From NCBI GenBank assembly GCA_011051755.1, contig DRKN01000104.1, forward strand, positions 1 to 34,116: a DNA stretch of 34,116 bases, written 5' to 3'. The stretch comes from Gammaproteobacteria bacterium (GTDB taxonomy: Bacteria; Pseudomonadota; Gammaproteobacteria; SZUA-152). This document shows, one piece after another, positions 7,736-16,185 of this stretch (position 1 is the first letter of the stretch; each line of letters begins with the position of its first letter). The notes beneath the pieces are model-generated. The model was given only the letters and a program-made list of their open reading frames with translations, did not search any database and had not been told where the DNA came from. The translations under genes were made by a program, and so were the position numbers.

Positions 7736-9940
7736 GTGCAGTTTGTGAAAAAACTCCGCGCCATCCCCAACGGGCAGAAATACCGCTATGGATTGATCAT
7801 GCTCAGTTGTGCGTTGTTTTTCGCCCCGTTCCTGTTCTTGCCGGGGCTGGTGGACAATCCGGATTTGTGTGGAAAGGCCTGCATCCGCCGTTTTTATCTC
7901 TATTTCCCCGGCATGACGCTGGACGATCTGGGCGCGCAGATGTCGGTGGCGATGATCGGTGTCATCGTCCTGTCGGCCATTCTCATCACGACCTTTTTCT
8001 TCGGCCGTATCTGGTGTGGCTATCTCTGTCCCGTGGGTGGATTTCCCGAGCTGGTCAGCCGCCTGCTCAATGACCGCTGGAAGATCGAATACCGCGCCCT
8101 GCCGCAAGTGCCGATTCGCTATGGTTATTTCGCCACGTATTTACTGTTGATGCCGATGCTGGGTATCAGCGCCTGTACCCTGTGCAATTTTATTACCGTG
8201 CCACGTATCTTCGAGGCCTTCAGCGGTGGCCTGATGGGCATTGCTTTTCTGTTTTCCGCCGTGGGTATCGTCAATCTCGGCCTGCTGTTCCTGCTCGGTT
8301 TTTTTGCCAGCAAGGGGCGCGCCTATTGTCAGTTCCTGTGTCCCATCGGCGCCATCGACGGCATCGTCAACCGCTTGGGGGCGAGGTTCCGTTTCACCCG
8401 CCGCATCCGCGTCGAGCGTGATCGTTGCACCGGTTGCAATGTGTGCGCCCGCCAGTGCATGACCGGCGCCATCAAAATGGTGGATCGGGTGGCAGTGGTG
8501 GATCAGTTTTCCTGCATGTCCTGCCACGAATGCGTGGATGTCTGCGACTGGCATGCTATCGATTGGCTGGCCATGCCGCCGGATATCACCCCGAAGCGAA
8601 AGAAGAAGGGGGTTGACTATCATCCCCAGCCGCAGTGGACGGCCCTGCACCGGCAAGAAACACCGCTGCCGGCCTGGCGGCGTATCAGCGGGCAACGGTT
8701 GATCCTGGTGCTGATCGTTTCTGTCGCCACCCTGTTTTTTTCTTTTTTAGTCGTTACCCAGGTAATGGCTGATGAACGGCAGGGGGATGTGGATGGCTGT
8801 CTGGCCTGCCACGCCCTGCCGGGATTGCAATATGTGGACAAGCAGGGCGTGCTGCGCGTGGCCAGCATCGATGCCTCGCACTATCTGAGTTCCCTGCATG
8901 GCAGCGTGCCGTGCAGGGATTGCCACCGCAAGATCCGTGACTATCCCCATCGTGCGGAAAACGGTGAAGTCGACTGCGCGGCCTCCTGCCATGTGGAAGA
9001 ACCTTCCGGTGGCAAGCCCTACACCCACAAGGCGGTGACGGAGGAATTCAAGAAATCCGTACACGGCAAGGGCTGGAGCAAGGGTTTTAGCGGCGCCAAT
9101 CGCCTGCGTGAGGCTGGTGACGAGGCCTTGCCCTCCTGCCGCAAGTGTCATCCCAATGAACTGTATATCGGCGCCCGGGACTTGCCGCGCTTTCGTGAAG
9201 ACTTCAAGCATCTGGAAACCGAGTGTGGTGGTTGTCACCAGGGAAAAGTGTGGATGAACCGGTTTGGGGGCCACATCCTGCGCCGTTTTCTGGGTTCGCG
9301 CTGGGACAAGCGTGATCACAATCGTCTGTGCAGCGACTGCCACGCTGATCACCGGCGCATGGCGGAGGTGGAGATCGAAAACCCCGACACCGGCAAAAAG
9401 GAAAAGGCCGGCGCCCGCTTTGTGCTCGCCAGTGACAGTTATGCCATGACCCTGCACGCTCGTTTACTGCGAAGTGGCGTGGAGGTGGGTGCTTCCTGCA
9501 TCGACTGCCATGCTCCGGCCGGATTCCGCCATGGCGTGCGGCGCGGCGATGATCCACTGGCGGCGACGCATGCGGATCATCTGGCCGATACCTGTGCCAG
9601 CGAAGGTTGCCACGGTTTTGCCCGTCATCCGCTCAACGCGGGTTTTGTGAATACCGATCTGCACGACATGGACATGATCGTCGTCAGCAGTGATATTGCA
9701 CCGTTGGATAATTCCAGACTTTCAAGCAACTGGGGCAAGGCCATCATGGCTATGTTGCCGGTTGTCCTGGTATTGGGGGGCGGCAGCCTGTTGTGCTTGT
9801 TGTTTGGCAATAAACGCCAGGGCGTCACTTTTGCGGTGCTGGGTGGGGACAGTTTTCAACAACGGGTGATTGGCCGCAAACCAAGAAAGGGTGAGCGTCG
9901 GCCTCGTGTGAAAGCGATAAAAGAAAAAGACCGACCATGA
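7736..9940 (+). CDS. Inner-membrane NapH-like [4Fe-4S] protein fused to an octaheme cytochrome domain
   Basis: This 734-residue protein is taken from GTG 7736; GTG 7745 is an alternative. Residues 18-205 carry four membrane helices with the NapH/NosR/CcoG-type CX3CP motifs WCGYLCP (94-99) and CQFLCP (198-203). Residues 231-270 hold two ferredoxin motifs (CTGCNVCARQC and CMSCHECVDVC). A fifth helix (321-344) then leads to haem sites at 355, 393, 414 (CAASCH, CX3CH), 468, 497, 532, 588 and 620 (CASEGCH, CX4CH). A sixth helix (669-690) and a very basic tail end the protein. Charge distribution puts the iron-sulfur clusters in the cytoplasm and all eight haems in the periplasm. The protein could therefore connect a quinone or cytoplasmic redox pool to periplasmic cytochromes. 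The fusion is unusual: NapH and NosR do not carry multihaem domains, and the FMN domain of NosR is absent. Confidence 0.9.
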   Translation: MQFVKKLRAIPNGQKYRYGLIMLSCALFFAPFLFLPGLVDNPDLCGKACIRRFYLYFPGMTLDDLGAQMSVAMIGVIVLSAILITTFFFGRIWCGYLCPVGGFPELVSRLLNDRWKIEYRALPQVPIRYGYFATYLLLMPMLGISACTLCNFITVPRIFEAFSGGLMGIAFLFSAVGIVNLGLLFLLGFFASKGRAYCQFLCPIGAIDGIVNRLGARFRFTRRIRVERDRCTGCNVCARQCMTGAIKMVDRVAVVDQFSCMSCHECVDVCDWHAIDWLAMPPDITPKRKKKGVDYHPQPQWTALHRQETPLPAWRRISGQRLILVLIVSVATLFFSFLVVTQVMADERQGDVDGCLACHALPGLQYVDKQGVLRVASIDASHYLSSLHGSVPCRDCHRKIRDYPHRAENGEVDCAASCHVEEPSGGKPYTHKAVTEEFKKSVHGKGWSKGFSGANRLREAGDEALPSCRKCHPNELYIGARDLPRFREDFKHLETECGGCHQGKVWMNRFGGHILRRFLGSRWDKRDHNRLCSDCHADHRRMAEVEIENPDTGKKEKAGARFVLASDSYAMTLHARLLRSGVEVGASCIDCHAPAGFRHGVRRGDDPLAATHADHLADTCASEGCHGFARHPLNAGFVNTDLHDMDMIVVSSDIAPLDNSRLSSNWGKAIMAMLPVVLVLGGGSLLCLLFGNKRQGVTFAVLGGDSFQQRVIGRKPRKGERRPRVKAIKEKDRP

Positions 9941-10707
9941 CCATGAAATTGCTTTCACTGGTATTCTTGTTTTCACTCTCTGCGTTGCCGGTGCCGGCAA
10001 AAAATCCCTATTTTATGTTGGGTGAGGTGCCGGATGCCAGAGCGTTACGGGAGGCAGGCAAGCAGGTTGACCATTACCGTGAGCCGAAGATCAGCGAGGT
10101 GGTGGGAATACCGCCTTTCCACCGGCGAAATTCCGCTACCGAAACGGATCGCCAGTCCCTGTGCCGGGTTTGCCATGCGGCGTTGCCGCACCGGGAGTCA
10201 TTACGCAAACGAAGTTTTCTCAACATGCACACACGCTATATCGCCTGTGAGACCTGTCACTTCCAGCCGCAGGGTGTGTCGTTCGACTATCGCTGGCTCG
10301 ATTATGGCGCGCTGGACTGTTGTCAGGTGATGGTCGCCGGGGGCATGGACAGAGAGGCCGTGCCATCCCTGGTTCCCCGTCCGGCCGCCCGCATCGCGCC
10401 CTTTTTTCAGGGCCGGCCTGCGCTGTTGTTCAAGGATGATTTTTTGGCACGGGAAATTCGCGCAACCTGGAAAGAGGGTGCTCGGGAAGACCGGGCCCGT
10501 CTCAAGGCCCGCTTGCACGCCTCACTGAAAAAAGACGGCCGCCGCTGCGCCGACTGCCATCACCGCAAACAGACACTGCTGGATTGGCGGGTATTGAATG
10601 CCAGTGAGGGCCAGGTACGCGCCATCGGGGACAATGCCATTGCGCGCTTTTTTTCCCGCTACAGGGACAAGGATCAGCGCCTGCGCATGACGGAGCTGTT
10701 GCGCTGA
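9937..10707 (+). CDS. Exported triheme cytochrome c
   Basis: This 256-residue protein starts at ATG 9937, overlapping the previous stop by 4 bp; ATG 9943 is also possible. The signal peptide ends near PVPA-KNP. It has three CXXCH motifs: CRVCH (76), CETCH (about 105) and CADCH (about 205). A CC pair lies between the second and third. The long basic stretch between haems 2 and 3 (many Arg, Lys and Glu) looks helical and haem-free, so only part of the protein is electron-carrying. No lipobox or anchor was seen, which suggests a periplasmic location. Its place between the inner-membrane fusion protein and the propeller cytochrome suggests a shuttle or assembly partner. No named family is recognised. 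Confidence 0.85.
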   Translation: MTMKLLSLVFLFSLSALPVPAKNPYFMLGEVPDARALREAGKQVDHYREPKISEVVGIPPFHRRNSATETDRQSLCRVCHAALPHRESLRKRSFLNMHTRYIACETCHFQPQGVSFDYRWLDYGALDCCQVMVAGGMDREAVPSLVPRPAARIAPFFQGRPALLFKDDFLAREIRATWKEGAREDRARLKARLHASLKKDGRRCADCHHRKQTLLDWRVLNASEGQVRAIGDNAIARFFSRYRDKDQRLRMTELLR

Positions 10708-10712
10708 ATATC

Positions 10713-13154
10713 ATGATACTCGTAACACTGTTGGTCGGGTTGTTCCTGTGGCCGTGTCTGCTACAGGCCGGGGTGGTGGCCGAAGCGCTGATGATTCTGG
10801 ACTCCGGCCTGGAGCAACCCACCGACGTGGCCGTGCACGATGATGGGCGCATCTATGTGCTGGATGGCGTCAACGGGCGTGTGGTGGTGTTTTCCCGCGA
10901 AGGGGAGCGTGATTTCAGTTTTTCCCGTTCGGGGCCGGATGAGTTGTCGTTGCCGGTGGGCATCAGCATCGATGGCGGGCGGGTTTTTGTGGCCGATACG
11001 GGCAATCACCGTATCGTCGTGTTCGATGTACGCGGTGATTTTGTACGCAATATTTTCCTGACCGGCGAGGCGCCGCCCGAGCCCGTCGCCCTGGCCGTGA
11101 GCGATGGCCTGCTGTGGTGGACGGATCGTCGTAACCACCGGCTCTGTGCCTACGACCTGCGCCATGACGTGACGGTACTCTGCCGGGGGACGCGGGGAGA
11201 AGGGCGGGAAAAATTCCATTTTCCCTTTCAGATCGCCAGTGATGACAGCGGCTATCTCCATGTCACGGATGTGCTCAACGGGCGGATTCAAGTGCTGCAC
11301 CCGCGTGGGCGTTTCGTCTATGATATCGGTCGCTTCGGCCTGCGGCCGGGTGAGCTGTTTCGTCCCAATGGCTTGGCGTTTTCCCCGGACGGGTTATTTT
11401 TTTTGGTGGGGGACAGCTATGCGGGTACGATCACGCTGTTTCGTGACGGGCAGCCTGTCGGCCTGCTGAGCGACAGCACGGGCAGAAGATTGAATTTCAA
11501 GACGCCGGTGGGCATGACGATACGGGATCAACGCCTGTACGTGGTGGATGCGGGGCGCAATCGTGTCGAGGTGTTCCGGCTGCTGGCGCAGGCTTCGACA
11601 GCGGAAAAAGGCGGTGAAATAGCGGCGAGGGTAGTCCCATCGGCCTCGCGCAAGGGCTGTGTCATTTGTCATCGGTCGTGGGCATCGCCACCCGTCGGCG
11701 AGGAACGGCCGGGCGACAAGACGGTGCCGGCCGTGGCGTCGCCCCGCATGTGCTACAGCTGCCATCACGGCGTGGTGGTGGATTCCCGTCGGCGCATCGG
11801 CCGGGGCGGGCAGCACCCGGATGTGCATCATCGGCGGGAAAAGGTGCCGGCTGAGACGCTGGATGAGAAGCCGGACACGCCGCGCAAGGACAAGATTCCT
11901 GCGGTCTTTCCGCGTCTGGCGGATGGGGCGTTGTCCTGCGGCAGTTGCCATACGCCGCACGGCCAGGCGCTGGAAGGTCAGACCACCCGGCATGCCGCGC
12001 ACGGCAATCCCTGGTTGCGCGTGCCGAACCGTGACGGCGATCTCTGCCAGCAGTGCCATGCCTCGAAGCTGGCCAGTCGTCTCGATGCCGAACACCCGCC
12101 GCGCGGTGTCAATCACCCGGTGGGCATTTCGCTCCAGGCGCCTCCCCCCAAAACCACCGAGCGGCGCAATTATGCCAGCGATGAACACCTGCACCGGGGC
12201 CTGCCGGCGCGCCTCGAAAAACGGGGCGGTACACTGGACTCGCAGACACGCATGACATGCCAGAGCTGTCACCAGATCCATGGCGGTGAGGGTGATGCAA
12301 TGACGCTGCTGCCGGTGACCAAGGCCGAGCTATGCATCGAATGTCATTCGCGACAGCATGCCGTGGACAAAAAGGACGCAGGTAAAAAGGGCGTGCATGC
12401 GGTTGATTTCAAGCTGGACGAGGCGGTGACGATTGCCGGCAAGACTTTTGAGCGCGTGACCTGTTTTACCTGCCACAGCGTGCACAGTGGCAAGCCGGAT
12501 ACGCCGTTGCTGCGCGAGGATCATCGCGACGGCAAGTTGTGTGCTGTCTGTCACGAGGCGCAGGCAGCGGTACTCAACAGCGACCATGATCTGCGTTTGA
12601 CGGCGCCGAAGAGTCACAATCTCGCCGGCAAATCGCCACGGCAGAGCGGGGTCTGCGGGGCCTGTCACCAGATGCATGGCGGCAAGCCGGGCGAGCCGGT
12701 GTTGCAGGCCTGGGAACGGCATGCTTACCAAGGAGAGGAAGCGGCGCTCGAACGCGATACCCTGTGTCTGGATTGTCATCGCCGGGAAGGGCTTGCCGAT
12801 GGGGCGTGGGTCGCCCGTTTTTCTCATCCGGCACGGGATTTGATCCTGCGCGCCGATCCCGAACGTATGCCGTTGATCGATGCGAATGGCGAACTGGGAG
12901 AATTCGGCGCCATAGGTTGCATCACCTGCCATGACCCGCACCGTTGGACAGCGCCGAAAAAGGGCAACGGCCTGCAAGCGAAAAAAACACCCGTGCGCGG
13001 GCTGGGTAATCTAAGCGGGAATGTTCTCAGTCGTTTTTTGCGCCGGCGGAAGGACCGTTTTTGTGTCGATTGTCATGGCATCGAGGCAATACTGAAGTTT
13101 AAGTACTATCATGACACGAGGGTGCGGGACGGCGATGTAGACTATCTCAAGTGA
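10713..13154 (+). CDS. NHL beta-propeller fused to a dodecaheme cytochrome c domain
   Basis: This 813-residue exported protein starts five bases after the triheme gene. The signal peptide ends near LLQA-GVV. Residues of about 30-290 contain six NHL-type repeats (for example PTDVAVHDDGRIYVLD, PVGISIDGGRVFVADTGNHR, PNGLAFSPDG), enough for a complete six-bladed propeller. Residues 316-788 contain twelve CXXCH motifs: CVICH, CYSCH, CGSCH, CQQCH, CQSCH, CIECH, CFTCH, CAVCH, CGACH, CLDCH, CITCH and CVDCH. Many occur as the doubled-CXXCH arrangement with trailing H-G-G or PHG residues. NHL propellers usually mediate protein or ligand binding, so this half may dock the cytochrome to a partner or to the surface. 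No membrane anchor was seen. It is the last gene of the cluster; a REP-like hairpin region follows. Confidence 0.92.
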   Translation: MILVTLLVGLFLWPCLLQAGVVAEALMILDSGLEQPTDVAVHDDGRIYVLDGVNGRVVVFSREGERDFSFSRSGPDELSLPVGISIDGGRVFVADTGNHRIVVFDVRGDFVRNIFLTGEAPPEPVALAVSDGLLWWTDRRNHRLCAYDLRHDVTVLCRGTRGEGREKFHFPFQIASDDSGYLHVTDVLNGRIQVLHPRGRFVYDIGRFGLRPGELFRPNGLAFSPDGLFFLVGDSYAGTITLFRDGQPVGLLSDSTGRRLNFKTPVGMTIRDQRLYVVDAGRNRVEVFRLLAQASTAEKGGEIAARVVPSASRKGCVICHRSWASPPVGEERPGDKTVPAVASPRMCYSCHHGVVVDSRRRIGRGGQHPDVHHRREKVPAETLDEKPDTPRKDKIPAVFPRLADGALSCGSCHTPHGQALEGQTTRHAAHGNPWLRVPNRDGDLCQQCHASKLASRLDAEHPPRGVNHPVGISLQAPPPKTTERRNYASDEHLHRGLPARLEKRGGTLDSQTRMTCQSCHQIHGGEGDAMTLLPVTKAELCIECHSRQHAVDKKDAGKKGVHAVDFKLDEAVTIAGKTFERVTCFTCHSVHSGKPDTPLLREDHRDGKLCAVCHEAQAAVLNSDHDLRLTAPKSHNLAGKSPRQSGVCGACHQMHGGKPGEPVLQAWERHAYQGEEAALERDTLCLDCHRREGLADGAWVARFSHPARDLILRADPERMPLIDANGELGEFGAIGCITCHDPHRWTAPKKGNGLQAKKTPVRGLGNLSGNVLSRFLRRRKDRFCVDCHGIEAILKFKYYHDTRVRDGDVDYLK

Positions 13155-13278
13155 ATCACTGGCGGGCCGCTGTGTTCGTTTCACAGAAACGTAGCGCCTC
13201 GGTGTCTGCTTTCTGGCAATATAGGGTGCTTCAGGCGTGCCCTGTGAGAGGGAACTTCTGATTAATTTGTCTTTCGTT

Positions 13279-13337
13279 ATTCCGGCGTAGGCCGGAATCC
13301 AGGAATTCGAAGTATCGAATCCCGGTTTGTAGCGGGA
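13279..13337. repeat. REP-like cluster of three small hairpins
   Basis: ATTCCGGC (13279-13286) pairs with GCCGGAAT (13291-13298). ATTCGA (13305-13310) pairs with TCGAAT (13315-13320). CCCG pairs with CGGG across 13321-13337. The first stem recurs exactly at 21856-21875, showing a dispersed family. The cluster occupies the gap between the cytochrome operon and pgi, where no convincing intrinsic terminator was found; the rest of 13155-13422 shows nothing recognisable. Confidence 0.65.
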
Positions 13338-13422
13338 TGATGAATTGATCAGGCTACCACAACCGACAATTTTCCACCGGCTGTCTTTTTGTGAGGCGGT
13401 CGTTTTCCCGGGAGCTGGCTTA

Positions 13423-15132
13423 ATGCACGGACAATCCTTTTCTCTTCCCACGCTGTTTCAGCAGCAACTCGACGAAGCCGTTGACGAATGGCAGGCCGGC
13501 GGCAAGGTTGCGCGACTATGGGCCCGCGATGCCAGTCTCTGGAGCGGCTGCGACGAAGACCAGTGGCTGGACTGGCTGACCATCAGCCGTGAGTTGCGTG
13601 AGCATACCGACGAGCTGTCGCAGGCGCTGGCTTTTGTCCGCGAGGGCGATTTTAGCCACGCGGTGTTGCTCGGCATGGGGGGATCCAGCCTGGGCCCGGA
13701 GGTATTGCAGTTGACTTTTGGCAGTCAGCCCGGCTATCCCCAATGGTTGATCCTGGATTCCACCGACCCGGCGCACATCCGCGCCGTGGAAGCGCAGATC
13801 GACTATGCGCGCACGGTGTTCCTGGTGTCCAGCAAGTCCGGTTCCACCCTGGAGCCGAATATTTTCAAGGACTATTTTTTTACCCGCGCCACGCAAGCGT
13901 TGGGACAGGTCGAGGCCTCGGCCCGTTTCATGACCGTGACCGACCCCGGCTCTAACATGGAATCGGTGGCGCGTGCTGACGACTTCCGCGCCATCTTCTA
14001 CGGCAAGCCGCAGATCGGTGGGCGCTATTCGGTCTTGTCCCATTTCGGTCTGGTGCCGGCGGCAGTGATGGGTGTCGATGTAGCACATTTCCTCGACCGC
14101 ACGGAAGAAATGGTCGCCGCCTGTGAGGATACCCGCGTGGCGCAGAACCCGGGCGTGATGCTGGGGCTGGTGATGGGGCTTGCCGCGCGGCAGGGACGCG
14201 ACAAGCTGACCGTGCTCACTTCGCCGGGCATCAGCGCCATGGGCGCATGGATGGAACAACTGGTGGCCGAGTCCACTGGCAAGCAGGGCAGGGGCATCAT
14301 CCCCGTTGATGGCGAGGCTCTGGCCGCGGCGGAGAATTACGGCGACGACCGCCTGTTCGTCTACCTGCACATGGCCGGCGATGACGACAGCGCCGAGCGT
14401 GTCCGCCTCGACGCGTTGGTGGCGGCGGGTCATCCACTGGTGCGCATCGAGCTGTCTGCCGCCGACGACCTGGGCAAGGAATTTTTCCGTTGGGAGATCG
14501 CCACCGCAGTGGCCGGTGCAGTGCTGGACATCCATCCCTTCGACCAACCGGACGTGGAGGCCAGCAAGATCGAGACGCGCAAGCTGACCGAGGCCTTCGA
14601 GGCCAGCGGCAGGTTGCCGGAGGCGTCGGCGCTGGCCAGTGACGAGCACTTCACCCTGTTTACCGACACGGCCAATGCCACCACCCTGCGTGAGCTGGTG
14701 GGTGCCGATGCCAGTGTCGAGGACTATCTCAAGGCCCACCTGAACCGGCTCGGCGGCGGTGATTATTTCGCCCTGCTGGCCTATATCAACCGGTTGGAGT
14801 CACGACACGATGCGGCCTTGCAGCAGATCCGCAATCACGTCTGTCAGGGCGCAGGGGTTGCCACCTGCGTCGGTTACGGGCCGCGCTTCCTGCATTCCAC
14901 CGGTCAAGCCTACAAGGGCGGGCCGAACAGCGGGGTGTTTTTGCAAATCACCTGCGATGATGCTCAAGACTTGCCGGTGCCGGGCCGCAAATACAGCTTT
15001 GGGATCGTCAAGGCAGCGCAGGCGCAGGGTGATTTTCAGGTGTTGTCGGCGCGCAAGCGCCGGGTTTTGCGCTTACATATCGGCACCGATACGGTTTCCG
15101 CCTTGACACGCCTGATCAATATTCTGGCCTGA
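13423..15132 (+). CDS. pgi: Glucose-6-phosphate isomerase
   Basis: This 569-residue protein starts at ATG 13423 with GGGAG upstream. It interconverts glucose 6-phosphate and fructose 6-phosphate in the cytoplasm. Recognisable features are the sugar-phosphate isomerase core MGGSSLGPEVL, the phosphate-binding SSKSGSTLEPN, and a C-terminal HSTGQAYKGGPNSG segment. That last segment resembles the isomerase half of bifunctional transaldolase/isomerase proteins more than the E. coli enzyme. No transaldolase domain is attached here. It is followed after 41 bp by gnd and then pgl, forming a sugar-phosphate group. Length is near the usual 550 residues. Confidence 0.9.
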   Translation: MHGQSFSLPTLFQQQLDEAVDEWQAGGKVARLWARDASLWSGCDEDQWLDWLTISRELREHTDELSQALAFVREGDFSHAVLLGMGGSSLGPEVLQLTFGSQPGYPQWLILDSTDPAHIRAVEAQIDYARTVFLVSSKSGSTLEPNIFKDYFFTRATQALGQVEASARFMTVTDPGSNMESVARADDFRAIFYGKPQIGGRYSVLSHFGLVPAAVMGVDVAHFLDRTEEMVAACEDTRVAQNPGVMLGLVMGLAARQGRDKLTVLTSPGISAMGAWMEQLVAESTGKQGRGIIPVDGEALAAAENYGDDRLFVYLHMAGDDDSAERVRLDALVAAGHPLVRIELSAADDLGKEFFRWEIATAVAGAVLDIHPFDQPDVEASKIETRKLTEAFEASGRLPEASALASDEHFTLFTDTANATTLRELVGADASVEDYLKAHLNRLGGGDYFALLAYINRLESRHDAALQQIRNHVCQGAGVATCVGYGPRFLHSTGQAYKGGPNSGVFLQITCDDAQDLPVPGRKYSFGIVKAAQAQGDFQVLSARKRRVLRLHIGTDTVSALTRLINILA

Positions 15133-15173
15133 AGGTCAGTGCAATAGTCAGTGTAATAAATGGAGAATAGCGA

Positions 15174-16184
15174 ATGCAACTGGGAATGATTGGTCTGGGG
15201 CGCATGGGCGCCAACATGGTGCGCCGTCTGATGAAGGATGGCCACGAATGCGTGGTCTACAACCGCAGCCCTGAGCCGGTGAAAGCCATGGAAGGCGAGG
15301 GCGCCATTGGCGCCAGCGATCTCGATGAGTTTATCGCCACGCTGGAAACCCCGCGGGTGGTTTGGCTGATGGTGCCGGCGGCGGTGGTGGATCAGAACAT
15401 CGACGCCCTGGTGGACAAGCTGGACGAAGGCGACATCATCATCGATGGCGGTAATTCCTATTACAAGGACGACATCGCCCGCGCCAAGCGCCTGCAAGCG
15501 AAGGGCATTCATTACCTGGATGTCGGCACCAGCGGTGGTGTGTGGGGCCTGGAGCGCGGCTACTGCCTGATGATCGGCGGTGAAAACGCCCCGGTGGCGC
15601 ATCTGGATGCCGTGTTCAAATCGCTGGCCCCCGGCATGGACGACGTGGCGCGCTCGAAGGGCTTGACGGGTGAAGCCTCGCAGGCCGAGCAGGGTTATCT
15701 GCATTGCGGGCCGGTGGGCGCCGGCCACTTTGTCAAAATGGTGCACAATGGCATCGAATACGGCCTTATGGCCGCCTATGCCGAGGGCCTGAACATCCTC
15801 AAGCACGCCAATGTCGGCAAGACGTCACAGGAAATCGATGCCGAGACCTCACCGCTGCGCAACCCGGAAGACTTCCAGTACGATCTGAATCTGGCCGACA
15901 TCACCGAGGTCTGGCGGCGCGGCAGCGTGGTGGCCTCCTGGCTACTGGATCTGACCGCCGATGCCCTGCACGCCAGCCCGCAATTGAGCGAATTTTCCGG
16001 CAACGTGTCCGATTCCGGCGAAGGCCGCTGGACCAGTATCGCCGCCATCGAAGCCGGTGTTCCGGCACGGGTGCTGAGCACGGCGCTGTACGACCGCTTT
16101 ACCTCGCGTGGCGAAAGTGATTTCGCCGATCAGGTGCTCTCCGCCATGCGCTTCGGCTTTGGTGGCCACCACGAAAAGAAATAG
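15174..16184 (+). CDS. gnd: 6-phosphogluconate dehydrogenase, decarboxylating, short form
   Basis: This 336-residue protein oxidises and decarboxylates 6-phosphogluconate to ribulose 5-phosphate. The N-terminal Rossmann motif GLGRMGANM (about 8-16), [10 protein letters not shown], the substrate loop [12 protein letters not shown] and the catalytic-site segment [10 protein letters not shown] are all present. It is about 130 residues shorter than the E. coli enzyme and belongs to the short, usually NAD-preferring class; cofactor preference is inferred from class, not read directly. It lies one base upstream of pgl, so the two act in consecutive steps and are probably co-translated. zwf is not in this window. 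Confidence 0.92.
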   Translation: MQLGMIGLGRMGANMVRRLMKDGHECVVYNRSPEPVKAMEGEGAIGASDLDEFIATLETPRVVWLMVPAAVVDQNIDALVDKLDEGDIIIDGGNSYYKDDIARAKRLQAKGIHYLDVGTSGGVWGLERGYCLMIGGENAPVAHLDAVFKSLAPGMDDVARSKGLTGEASQAEQGYLHCGPVGAGHFVKMVHNGIEYGLMAAYAEGLNILKHANVGKTSQEIDAETSPLRNPEDFQYDLNLADITEVWRRGSVVASWLLDLTADALHASPQLSEFSGNVSDSGEGRWTSIAAIEAGVPARVLSTALYDRFTSRGESDFADQVLSAMRFGFGGHHEKK

Positions 16185-16185
16185 C

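Noticed and set aside
8510-8545. CMSCH motif in the fusion protein as an extra haem site
   Set aside because: It is part of the second ferredoxin motif CMSCHECVDVC, predicted cytoplasmic where haem c is not attached, so it was not counted among the haems.
7736-9940. NosR identity for the fusion protein
   Set aside because: The FMN-binding periplasmic domain of NosR is absent and no nos genes are nearby; only the NapH-like membrane and ferredoxin half matches.
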